A DNA stretch of 13,400 nucleotides, from the NCBI GenBank assembly GCA_029267795.1, contig JAJUHR010000018.1:1-13400 (forward strand), given 5' to 3'. Below the pieces are notes generated by a model. That model did not search any database, was not told the DNA's origin, and worked only from the letters and a program-made list of their open reading frames with translations. Every line of letters starts with the position of its first letter. Positions within the stretch are counted from its first letter, which is position 1. The DNA comes from Planctomycetota bacterium (GTDB taxonomy: Bacteria > Planctomycetota > Phycisphaerae > Phycisphaerales > Phycisphaeraceae). The position numbers and the translations under genes were made by a program. This document shows positions 1-7,351 of the stretch, piece by piece.

Positions 1-353
1 CGAAGCGGTACTACGCGGCATGCGACGCGTTGTTGGTGCCTTCCCAGGTGGAGAGTTTTTCCCTGGTGAGTCTGGAAGCGATGTGCATGGGGCGGCCGGT
101 GCTCCGGACCCGGACAGGGGGGAGCTCGCTGCAAGTGGTCGAGGGGGTCACAGGACGCACGGTTCCTGTGGATCGTGGGGTGTTCGTCCGCGAATCGGTT
201 GGGTTTCTGTCCGACCGGCAGGCCCTGTGGCGCATGGGCGAGGCGGCGGCACAGCATGTGCGGGAACACCTGGCCTTCGATCGGCAATTCCAAGCCACTG
301 TGGATCTATACCATCGCCTCCTTGAGGATTACCGCGGCCGCAGGGCGTCTTAA
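1..353 (+). CDS. Glycosyltransferase, GT4/GT-B type, C-terminal fragment
   Basis: This is the C-terminal 117 or so residues of a glycosyltransferase whose start lies left of the window; the reading frame begins at base 3 and ends at TAA 351-353. The visible part reads YYAACDALLVPSQVESFSLV, followed by SLEAMCMGRPVLRTRTGG. This is the hallmark of the donor-binding half of GT4 (Glycos_transf_1) enzymes, including an E-x7-E pair (ESFSLVSLE) that in this family contacts the nucleotide-sugar. The tail (LWRMGEAAAQHVREHLAFDRQF) matches the usual C-terminal helices. Such enzymes move a sugar from an NDP-sugar onto a lipid, glycan or small acceptor at the cytoplasmic face of the membrane. The acceptor cannot be told from this fragment. 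The next gene in the same direction starts about 170 bp downstream, so an operon is possible but not shown. Confidence 0.88.
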   Translation, partial: KRYYAACDALLVPSQVESFSLVSLEAMCMGRPVLRTRTGGSSLQVVEGVTGRTVPVDRGVFVRESVGFLSDRQALWRMGEAAAQHVREHLAFDRQFQATVDLYHRLLEDYRGRRAS

Positions 354-520
354 GGCTGGGCGGGTGGGGTTGCGGTCCGTATCCATGCTTCAACGATTCG
401 TCGTGGTACCGCTGTGGCTGCCCGTGGATCGCTGGGGTAGGAGGGATCCGGGAGGTAGCGGTTGCGGTTCGGTGTGGCGTCTTAGGTGATGGAGCCTTGC
501 TCCTGCACTCGAATCAACCG

Positions 521-1978
521 ATGAGCATAGGTGGAGGGCAGATCGAACAGGTGGTGCGGCCGGTGTGGGGAGTTCTAAACAGCCGGTGGGTCCGGTACGC
601 GGTGGTTATCGCGGGTGTTGTGGGTTTCGTTGCGGTGATCTTTTGGTGGGACGTCAAGCCCACAGTGATGCGGGCCTTCGGCGGCGCCCAGGGGGTGCCG
701 CTGCGTGAGTCGATCGGGGTGCTGCGGCTGAAGCAACAGGCGGGGAGCGCCACGCCGACGGGGCGCGGGATTCCCGCTGGGCACGTCGAGGGGCAGTGGG
801 GGGACTACCTTCCGAACGCCGGCGACCCGGCGCTACGAGGCGTGAGTTTCGTCCCTCGCAGCGGGCCGAGCGTTGGGAATGTTCACACGACGTTCACCGC
901 GAAGGTCATCTACGGTCGCAATGGGCTGGCACCGGGCATCGACGAGGTGTATTGCTACGCGGCGAACCACTGGCTGGGGGCCGGTGGTCTGCGCACCGGC
1001 TCTTCGCAGCCACCGGATGCCGATGGCCGGCGGTTGTTCAGCCACAGTTGGATCGGCGAAAGCGATGGGTCGACAGCCGACGCATTGCGACGCGTGGACT
1101 ACCTGGTCGATCGGGAGGATGTGCTGATCGTGGCGGGCGTGGACAACGGCGCGCATTCGCGGGTGCCGGCCCTGCTGGCCAGCGCGTACAACGCGATCGC
1201 GGTCGGGGTGGCCGACGGCACGAGCAGCGGGGGGTACACGCGGGTCGAGGGCGCTGGTCGGTGCAAGCCGGAGATCGTAGCCCCGACGTCGACGACCAGC
1301 GGGGCCACGCCTGTGGTGGCGGCGATGGTCGCCCGGTTGCTCGAAGCGGCGGATCGGCGCGGGGACGTACCCGGGGCACAACGGGCGGAGGTGATCAAAG
1401 CGGTGCTTCTGGCCGGGGCGGTCAAACCCCAAGGCTGGGCGCCCGAACCGGGTAAGCCCTTGGACGAGCACCTGGGCGCGGGCATCGTGCGGGTGGATCG
1501 AAGTTACAAAATTTTGATGGCCGGGCCCAGCGAACCCGACGCGGCAGCCGGCGTGCGGGGGTGGTCGTTCGATTCGCTGAAGCCGGGCGGCAGGCGCACG
1601 TACGACCTGGAATTCGCCACAGCGGTGGACGACCTGAGCTTGGTTCTGGTTTGGCATCGGCGGATCGACGGTCGTCGGGCGACCCACCTGCTTACGGGCA
1701 ATCCGATCTGGCTCAACACCCCGCGGCTGGCGAATTTGGACTTGAGACTGACGCGCGTTGACATCGACGCCATGGATCGCGGTCTTGCTGAGGGGGCCGT
1801 GGCGCCCGAGCTGCGCTTGGAATCTTCGAGCACGATAGACAACGTGGAGCACGTATTTGCCCAGCATCTGCCCGCGGGGCGGTACCAGATCGAGGTGAAC
1901 CGGCGGGACGGCCTCGACGAGGAGTGGGACTACGCGGTGGCGTGGTTCGCGGTGGAGGCTGGGGATGGGCGCCGGTAG
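521..1978 (+). CDS. Membrane-anchored subtilase-like (S8) serine peptidase, atypical triad
   Basis: A 485-residue protein starting at ATG 521. A TTG at 497 would add 8 residues, but it sits in a GGAGC-CTT-GCTCC hairpin (491-503), so ATG is preferred. Residues 26-43 form one membrane helix with no signal-peptidase or lipobox site, suggesting a tethered protein with its domain outside the cytoplasm. The core follows subtilase order: HVEG (Glu90 where Asp is usual), VHTTFTAKVIYG with His122 followed by LAPG, VDNG with Asn209 as probable oxyanion residue, and TTSGATPVVAA with Ser260 in the place of GTSMATP. From about residue 345 a beta-rich domain with WSFDSLKPGG and LSLVLVWHR resembles the C-terminal domains of secreted planctomycete subtilases. 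It lacks an obvious propeptide. It may be a peptidase with Glu in the triad, or a degenerate non-catalytic relative. It lies between a glycosyltransferase and a convergent transporter unit; its target is unknown. Confidence 0.75.
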   Translation: MSIGGGQIEQVVRPVWGVLNSRWVRYAVVIAGVVGFVAVIFWWDVKPTVMRAFGGAQGVPLRESIGVLRLKQQAGSATPTGRGIPAGHVEGQWGDYLPNAGDPALRGVSFVPRSGPSVGNVHTTFTAKVIYGRNGLAPGIDEVYCYAANHWLGAGGLRTGSSQPPDADGRRLFSHSWIGESDGSTADALRRVDYLVDREDVLIVAGVDNGAHSRVPALLASAYNAIAVGVADGTSSGGYTRVEGAGRCKPEIVAPTSTTSGATPVVAAMVARLLEAADRRGDVPGAQRAEVIKAVLLAGAVKPQGWAPEPGKPLDEHLGAGIVRVDRSYKILMAGPSEPDAAAGVRGWSFDSLKPGGRRTYDLEFATAVDDLSLVLVWHRRIDGRRATHLLTGNPIWLNTPRLANLDLRLTRVDIDAMDRGLAEGAVAPELRLESSSTIDNVEHVFAQHLPAGRYQIEVNRRDGLDEEWDYAVAWFAVEAGDGRR

Positions 1979-3018
1979 GAGACGTCGGGGGGCGCGGGCT
2001 GCCCGTGAGTGTGATTCGGGGCGTGCCAGCAGGCGACCCAGTGTTGGGGTTCGACTTCGAGCAGGGGCGGGTCTGTCGTGGAACATTGCGGGTCCCCGCG
2101 CACGTCTGGGCAGCGGGGGTGGAAGGGGCAGCCGGGCGGGAAATCGGCGGGGTTGGGCACGTTCCCGGGGATGGTTGCCAGCCGGCCATGGCGTTTACCG
2201 AGCAGGGGCATGGACGCGAACAACCCGCGGGTATAGGGGTGCAGGGGGTTGCGGAACACGGCATGGACGGGGCCGTACTCAACGATCCGGCCGGCGTACA
2301 TCACCGCGACGACGTCGGCGTTTTCGGCCACCACGCCCAGGTCGTGCGTGATCAACAGGATGGCCATGCGGCGCCGGTCCTGCAGGTCGCGGAGCAATTC
2401 GAGGATTTGGGCTTGGATCGTCACGTCCAGGGCGGTGGTCGGCTCGTCTGCCAGGAGCAGGCGGGGCTGGCACGCCAGGGCCATGGCGATCATCACGCGT
2501 TGCCGCATGCCGCCGGAGAGGCGGTGGGGGTATTCGCTTAAGCGTGAGGCGGGCTCCGCGATGCCGACGTCGGTCAGCGCCTCGACGGCGATTTGAACCG
2601 CGCGGCGGCGGTCGACCTGCTGGTGTAGCAGGACCGCCTCGATGATCTGCTCGCCGATGGTGTAGACGGGGTTCAGACTGGTCATCGGTTCCTGGAAGAC
2701 CATGGCGATCTGGCCGCCACGGACCTGGCACATCTGTTTTTCGGATAGGGCGAGCAGGTTGCGCGGGGTGTCGGCATTCGGCGGGTTCCACCAGATTCGC
2801 CCGGCTTCGTAGCGTCCGGGCGGCGTGGCCACCAGTTGCAGGATCGACAGGGCGGTGACCGATTTGCCGCAGCCCGATTCTCCCACCAGGGCGAGGGTTT
2901 GCTGCGGGTAGATCGACAGGTTGACCTTCTGCACGGCGAAGGCACGGGGGCCCGCGGCGCGGTCGGCGGGGAAGCTGACGGTCAGGTCTTCGATCTTGAG
3001 CAGGGGCTGCTGGGGCAT
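1930..3018 (-). CDS. oppD: Oligopeptide/dipeptide ABC transporter ATPase, OppD/DppD type
   Basis: A complete 362-residue ATPase that powers solute import through the OppB/OppC channel at the inner face of the membrane. All nucleotide-binding motifs are present: Walker A GESGCGKS (46-53), Q-loop Gln109 (FQEPMTSLNP), signature LSGGMRQR (167-174), Walker B LLLADEP (187-193) and switch His225 (ITHD). LSGGMRQR favours OppD over OppF, which usually has LSGGQRQR. The C-terminal oligo_HPY extension has FRNPLHPYT and GCPFHPRCP, with Cys297, 303, 312 and 330; in some Opp/Dpp ATPases such cysteines hold an iron-sulfur cluster. The start chosen is ATG 3018 (MPQQPLLKIEDL), 17 bp after the oppC stop. TTG at 3039, overlapping that stop as TTGA, is an alternative that adds seven residues. 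It is the last gene of the unit and its 3' end overlaps the convergent S8-like gene. No OppF partner follows. Confidence 0.95.
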   Translation of the reverse strand: MPQQPLLKIEDLTVSFPADRAAGPRAFAVQKVNLSIYPQQTLALVGESGCGKSVTALSILQLVATPPGRYEAGRIWWNPPNADTPRNLLALSEKQMCQVRGGQIAMVFQEPMTSLNPVYTIGEQIIEAVLLHQQVDRRRAVQIAVEALTDVGIAEPASRLSEYPHRLSGGMRQRVMIAMALACQPRLLLADEPTTALDVTIQAQILELLRDLQDRRRMAILLITHDLGVVAENADVVAVMYAGRIVEYGPVHAVFRNPLHPYTRGLFASMPLLGKRHGRLATIPGNVPNPADFPPGCPFHPRCPDVRGDPQCSTTDPPLLEVEPQHWVACWHAPNHTHGQPAPPDVSYRRPSPASTANHATA

Positions 3019-3035
3019 GGTTCGTGGATGCTGGA

Positions 3036-4274
3036 TCAAACGGGGGCGCGTTTGAGGTGGGGGTCGATCGCGTCACGGGCGGATTCGCCGATCAGGTTGT
3101 ACGCGCAGACGGTTAGGAAGATGGCCAGGCCAGGGAAGGTGGCCAGCCACCAGTGGAACCCGCCGCCGGCGCTCAAGGCCTGGTTGAGCAATTCGCCCCA
3201 GCTCGGTTCGTCGACCAGGCCCAGGCCGAGGAAGCTGAGGGTGCTCTCGGCGAGGATGGCCGAGGCGACGCCGAAGCTGACGTTGACCAGCACGGGGGCC
3301 ATGCCGTTGGGCAGCATGTGGCGGAAGAGGATCGACCGCAGCGGCAGGCCGCAGGCGATGGCCGCTTGGACGAAATCCTGCTGGCGCAGGCGGAGGAACT
3401 CGGCGCGGGTGAACAGGGCGTACCCGACCCAGCTGGTCAGGCCGATGATCACCATGATCAGGTACAGGTTGCGGCCAAAGAAGGCGACGAAGGTCAGCAG
3501 CAGGTAGATCCGCGGGATCGAGGAGAACACCTCGACCAGGCGCATGCCGAACAGGTCGATCGGGCCGGCGAAGTAGCCCATCAGGCCGCCGATGAACACG
3601 CCGATCAGCAGGGACAGCCCTTCGGCGATGAAGCCGATCGCCAGCGCGTTGCGGGAGGCGTGGATCATGCGGCTGAGGATGTCGGCGCCGTTGCGTTCGG
3701 TGCCGAGCGGGTGTTCGCGCGAGGGCTGCCAGGGGTGCGGCCGGCCGGGGGTGAACCGGTCGCGCTGGCGGTCGTTGGGGGAGTAGGGCACGGGGGCCCA
3801 GACGGCCCATTCGACGCGGCCTTGCTCGATGGCCTGGCGATATTGCTCCAGCACGGCGAGCTTGGGGGGCGTGACGAAGAGCAGAGAGAGGCCCAGCGTC
3901 ACCGTTGCCACGCCGAGCAGGGCCCCCGCTTTGTGCGCGAATCGCAGCGGCTTCAGAGCCCAGAGGGTGAGCGCAGCGGCGAAGCTGACCAGCAGGGTGA
4001 CGTCGGTGGGGGTCAGGTGCCGGAGCATCGGGCTGGACCATCGGCCATCCATCTTGAGTAGGAAGGGGTGGCTGTTGGCCAGCATCGGGGCGAACACGGC
4101 GCAGAAGGTGATCGTGGCGATCCAGACCAGGCCGACCTTCGCCCCGGCACGCCCCACGGTGTCCAGCACCACACGGGCGAGCCAACTGCGGGGCTGGGTG
4201 CGGCGAACGGTGGGCGCCACCGGCCCGGCGGGCTGCGGCGTCAGGGGGATCGACGAGCTCGTCACGTTACTCAT
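3036..4274 (-). CDS. oppC: Oligopeptide ABC transporter permease, OppC type, with extra membrane insert
   Basis: One half of the membrane channel of a peptide-type importer, 412 residues, clearly longer than the roughly 300 residues usual for OppC. After a polar N-terminus, helix 1 lies at 45-64. An insert of about 110 residues follows, with two further hydrophobic stretches (92-108 and 116-135) and a charged segment. The standard OppC core then begins at HPLGTERNGADILSRM (188-203). The cytoplasmic EAA loop, which docks on the ATPase, is at about 299-326 (DFVQAAIACGLP ... LFRHMLPN), followed by LAESTLSFLGLG and NLIGESARDAIDP, both typical. The start ATG 4274 has a GAGG ribosome site 7 nt upstream and overlaps the end of oppB by 8 bp (ATGAGTAA), implying translational coupling. 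oppD follows after 17 bp. Confidence 0.94.
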   Translation of the reverse strand: MSNVTSSSIPLTPQPAGPVAPTVRRTQPRSWLARVVLDTVGRAGAKVGLVWIATITFCAVFAPMLANSHPFLLKMDGRWSSPMLRHLTPTDVTLLVSFAAALTLWALKPLRFAHKAGALLGVATVTLGLSLLFVTPPKLAVLEQYRQAIEQGRVEWAVWAPVPYSPNDRQRDRFTPGRPHPWQPSREHPLGTERNGADILSRMIHASRNALAIGFIAEGLSLLIGVFIGGLMGYFAGPIDLFGMRLVEVFSSIPRIYLLLTFVAFFGRNLYLIMVIIGLTSWVGYALFTRAEFLRLRQQDFVQAAIACGLPLRSILFRHMLPNGMAPVLVNVSFGVASAILAESTLSFLGLGLVDEPSWGELLNQALSAGGGFHWWLATFPGLAIFLTVCAYNLIGESARDAIDPHLKRAPV

Positions 4275-5358
4275 AGCTCACCCTCGGGTCGGCCACGGCG
4301 TAACACAGGTCCGCCAGGAGCAGGCTTAGCGAGCTGATCAGGCTGATCACGAATGCCTCGGACAGCACCAGCTCGCGGTCGCGCATGCCGATGGCGTCGA
4401 TCATCAGCTTGCCCATGCCATTGATGCTGAAGATCGACTCGATGATGAGGGAGCCGCCCAGCAGGCTCGGGAGCAGGCCGGCAGCGACGGTGATCAGGGG
4501 CAGGACGCTATTCCGCAAGACGTGGCGGAAGAGCAGCACGCGTTCGGAGACCCCCTTGGCGCGGGCGGTGCGGACGAAGTCGGCCGAGAGGCTTTCGAGC
4601 ACGGAAGCCCGCATGAGTTTGGAGAGGAACGCGAAGCCGCCGTAGGTCATGCACGCCACGGGGAGCACCAGGTGCCAGGCTGTGTCGAGCAGCCAGCCGC
4701 GCTGAAAGGTCGCGGCGCCGGTAGCGGGGTCCGACACCCAGCGTGGCAGGAACGGCATGGTGTCGGCCAGGGTGTCGTGCACGCCGCCGGTGGGGAATAG
4801 GGGCAGGTAGTCCTTGTTGGCGAGGAACCCGATCAGCATCACGCCGACCCACATGGTGGGCAGGGACCAGAGCGTGATGAACGCGGTGCCGGTGCCCACG
4901 TCGAGCAGCTTGCCGCGGTGCCGGGCCGCGTAGATGCCCGAGAGGATGGCGATGGAGTAGATCAATACGGCAGAGGTCAGGTTCAGCAGCAGGGTGATCG
5001 GCAGGGCCTCGAGGATCACGTCGAGCACCGGGCGGTGGCGGATGAAGCTTTCACCCAGGTCGGGCCATTTGAGCGTCAGCCGGCCGAGCGTGCCGTCTTC
5101 GTCGAGCGTGAACCCGATCGGGGAGATTTGGTTGAGCCAGCGCCCGTACTGGACGTACAGGGGTTTGTTCAGGCCGTAGCGGCGTTCGTAGTACTCGCGG
5201 CGGGCCTTGGCTTCCTCGGGCCGCATCGAGCCTTCGGTGTCCAGCAGCGAGGCGCCGATACCCCCCGGCGACATCGCCATGGTCAAGAACACGACCAGGG
5301 TGATCCCGATGAGCGTGGGGATCATCAAGAACAACCGGCGGATGACGTAGTGGACCAT
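4267..5358 (-). CDS. oppB: Oligopeptide/dipeptide ABC transporter permease, OppB type
   Basis: The second channel subunit of the importer, 363 residues. The start MVHYVIRRLFLMIPTLIGIT is the classic OppB/DppB N-terminus, so ATG 5358 is chosen. The frame stays open upstream to about 5637, but that extension is proline/arginine-rich, unlike the family, and would overlap the binding-protein gene. No Shine-Dalgarno site precedes the ATG. Membrane helices are at 11-29, 117-142, 158-180, 226-246, 285-309 and 333-356. Between helices 1 and 2 a periplasmic segment carries RREYYERRYGLNKPLYVQYG, as in the family, plus an acidic stretch DEDGTLGRLTLKWPDLGESF. The EAA loop that contacts the ATPase is at about 258-285 (SADFVRTARAKGVSERVLLF). 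The extreme 3' end overlaps oppC by 8 bp. It lies 104 bp downstream of the binding-protein gene. Confidence 0.95.
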   Translation of the reverse strand: MVHYVIRRLFLMIPTLIGITLVVFLTMAMSPGGIGASLLDTEGSMRPEEAKARREYYERRYGLNKPLYVQYGRWLNQISPIGFTLDEDGTLGRLTLKWPDLGESFIRHRPVLDVILEALPITLLLNLTSAVLIYSIAILSGIYAARHRGKLLDVGTGTAFITLWSLPTMWVGVMLIGFLANKDYLPLFPTGGVHDTLADTMPFLPRWVSDPATGAATFQRGWLLDTAWHLVLPVACMTYGGFAFLSKLMRASVLESLSADFVRTARAKGVSERVLLFRHVLRNSVLPLITVAAGLLPSLLGGSLIIESIFSINGMGKLMIDAIGMRDRELVLSEAFVISLISSLSLLLADLCYAVADPRVSYE

Positions 5359-5462
5359 GGGAGGTTTTTTCGGTTTTCTAAGCCCCGCTCGCTTCCAACG
5401 GCGGTTGGTTTTTCGGTCCACACAGCGGGCCCCAGGGGCTGGTTTCGTCGGCTTCCATGGGG

Positions 5463-7307
5463 TCAGTGGCTCCAGCGTTGTTCGGCTTGGGGCACCCACC
5501 ATTCCTGGTCGGGGCTCAGGCCCATCCTCAGCAATTGCACATTGCGGATGCGGCGGTCGATGAACCGCAGGCTCTTGCCCCAGAACAGGAACGTGTACGG
5601 CTGGTCCTCGTGGAGGATCTCGTGGCAGCGATGCCACAGCGGCATGCGACTCGCCTCATCGACGGTGCGGCGGGCCTGGGTGATCAGCTCGTCCAGCTCG
5701 TCGTTCTTGTACGACATGAAATTGTCGCCGCCCTCGACCATCTGGCTGGAGTGGAACATCTGGTAGATGTCGGTCTCGATGCCGCTGGTCCAGCCCAGCG
5801 AGATGGCCAGGAAGTCTTTGTTTTTCAGCCGATCGGTGAACACGGACCACTCCAGCGGATCGGGGACGAGGGCCACGCCGGCGGCGGCGAAGGAGTCCTT
5901 CAGGTACAGCACCATCTTTTCGTAGTTAGCGCTGCCCGAGGGGTAGGTGAGCTTGAACTCGAAGGGTTCGCCCGAAGGGGATTCGAGCATGCCGTCGCCG
6001 TTGCGATCGGTGAAGCCGGCCTCGGCGAGCAAGGCCTTGGCCCGCTGCGGGTCGTAAGGCCAAGGCCGGACGTTGGGGCTGGATTGCTTGCTTAGCGGAT
6101 TGAACGGGCCGGTGGCGGGCACGGCGTAGCCGAGCATGACTTCCTGCACCAGGCGGTCGCGGTTGGTGAGCATGGTCATGGCCTGGCGGACGCGCTTGTC
6201 GGCGAAGACGGTGGGCTTGCCGCGGCGCTGCTGGTTCCAGGCGATGTAGCGGTAGCCCCCGGTGGGCGAGAGGTATTCGAAGTGTTGCGTGCGGCTGGCC
6301 AGGGCTGTGTCCTTGAGCATTTCCTGGTACTGCTCGGGGGTGGCGGCAAACATGTCGATGTCGCCGTTGCGGAACGCGGTGAGGCGCGCCACGTCGTTGG
6401 AGATCTCCTGGTACACCAGCCGGTCGAACGCCGGGCGCAGGCCCCAATAGCGGTCGTTGCGCACGAGTTTGATGAGCGCCCCGGGCTTCCACCCGGCGGG
6501 GTCTTCGAGCCGGTACGGGCCCGAGCCCAGCAGCAGGCCGACCGACTGGTTGAACGTCTCGGGGCCATACCGCGAATAGAAGTGCTCAGGCAGGACCTCG
6601 AAGCTGGCGGCCAGCTCGAACGCCTCGAAGTACGGCTCGCGGTAGTGGAACACGACCTCGTACGGGCCGGTCTTCTCCACCCGCTCGATCGTGCGGAGGT
6701 ATGCCCGGTAGCGGGGCGCGTCGATCTTTTCGTTCATGATCAGGTTGAACGTGAACACCACGTCGTCGGCGTCGAGCGGCTGACCGTCGGAGAACGTGAC
6801 GTGGTCGCGCAGCTGGAAGGTGATCGTCAGGCCGTCGTCGCTGATCTTCCAGTTGCGGGCGAGCAGGCCGACCCATTCGAGCGTGTCGGGATCGCGGGTG
6901 GCCAGGGTTTCGACGACGTTGCTTTGGACGATGCTGGCGTAGACGTCGCCGGAGAGCAGGGGGGTGAGCTTGGCGACCCCGCCAGCGAAGGCGTCGACGA
7001 GCCAGTCGCCCTCGGCGTACCCGGCCTGGGCGTGTGCGGCGCGGATGCGGGCGAAGGGGTCGGGATCCGCCGGGACCACGGGCGGGGGCACATCGGGGTG
7101 GGGGTTGGCCACGACGAGCGATGCCCCGGATGCGATGGCGCGCTTCAGCTCCGCTAGGTCGCGCGTCTGGTCGTCGAGCTTGCGGTCGATCGAGCGTACG
7201 AGGTCGAACTGCCGGTCGAACTGCTTCATCCCCAGCCAGACGCTGACGATCAGCACCGCCAGCAGGGTGGCGAGGATGAAGTCACGGAATCCGAAGCGAT
7301 TTTCCAT
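5463..7307 (-). CDS. oppA: Solute-binding protein family 5 (OppA/DppA-like), N-terminally membrane-anchored
   Basis: The solute-capturing subunit of the importer, 614 residues. The start ATG 7307 has a good Shine-Dalgarno site (AAGGTGA, 6 nt upstream). Residues 9-26 form an uncleaved-looking membrane helix with no lipobox Cys. A charged heptad-like stretch (28-58, FDRQFDLVRSIDRKLDDQTRDL) that may be a coiled coil follows, then a Pro/Val/Asp linker (68-84). The SBP_bac_5 domain spans about 100-605. Family marks include LARNWKISDDGLTITFQLRD (149-168), FSDGQPLDADDVVFTFNLIM (172-191), GSGPYRL (261-267), FAATPEQYQ and AEAGFTDRNGDGMLE (428-442), and a late YTFLFW. The DRNGDG loop resembles a calcium loop and is common at this point in the family. 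The likely ligand is an oligopeptide or other large polar solute, not determinable here. Anchoring by a helix rather than a lipid is unusual. It lies between the second OppC-like gene and oppB. Confidence 0.93.
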   Translation of the reverse strand: MENRFGFRDFILATLLAVLIVSVWLGMKQFDRQFDLVRSIDRKLDDQTRDLAELKRAIASGASLVVANPHPDVPPPVVPADPDPFARIRAAHAQAGYAEGDWLVDAFAGGVAKLTPLLSGDVYASIVQSNVVETLATRDPDTLEWVGLLARNWKISDDGLTITFQLRDHVTFSDGQPLDADDVVFTFNLIMNEKIDAPRYRAYLRTIERVEKTGPYEVVFHYREPYFEAFELAASFEVLPEHFYSRYGPETFNQSVGLLLGSGPYRLEDPAGWKPGALIKLVRNDRYWGLRPAFDRLVYQEISNDVARLTAFRNGDIDMFAATPEQYQEMLKDTALASRTQHFEYLSPTGGYRYIAWNQQRRGKPTVFADKRVRQAMTMLTNRDRLVQEVMLGYAVPATGPFNPLSKQSSPNVRPWPYDPQRAKALLAEAGFTDRNGDGMLESPSGEPFEFKLTYPSGSANYEKMVLYLKDSFAAAGVALVPDPLEWSVFTDRLKNKDFLAISLGWTSGIETDIYQMFHSSQMVEGGDNFMSYKNDELDELITQARRTVDEASRMPLWHRCHEILHEDQPYTFLFWGKSLRFIDRRIRNVQLLRMGLSPDQEWWVPQAEQRWSH

Positions 7308-7351
7308 CGGGGGTCACCTTGTAGCGGCGTCCGACGCGGTTCACGCGGCGC

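Noticed and set aside
434..443. Search for a second small gene between the glycosyltransferase and the S8-like gene (354-520)
   Set aside because: No frame there has a plausible start, ribosome site and length. Only the GGAGC-CTT-GCTCC hairpin at 491-503 stands out.
833..2086. A 417-codon open frame on the - strand opposite the S8-like gene
   Set aside because: The product is Arg/Pro/His-rich with no recognisable motif, and the + strand frame carries the ordered subtilase motifs and a membrane helix.
3153..4061. A 302-codon open frame on the + strand opposite oppC
   Set aside because: The product is rich in Gln, Asp, Glu and Gly, as expected for the complement of a membrane-protein gene. 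No motif supports it.
5359..5637. A 93-residue N-terminal extension of OppB
   Set aside because: The extension is Pro/Arg-rich, unlike any OppB, and overlaps the end of the binding-protein gene. The true N-terminus MVHYVIRRLF is canonical.
5985..6010. DRNGDG loop in the binding protein as a dockerin or EF-hand domain
   Set aside because: A single such loop at this point is common in family-5 solute-binding proteins and does not show a separate calcium-binding module.
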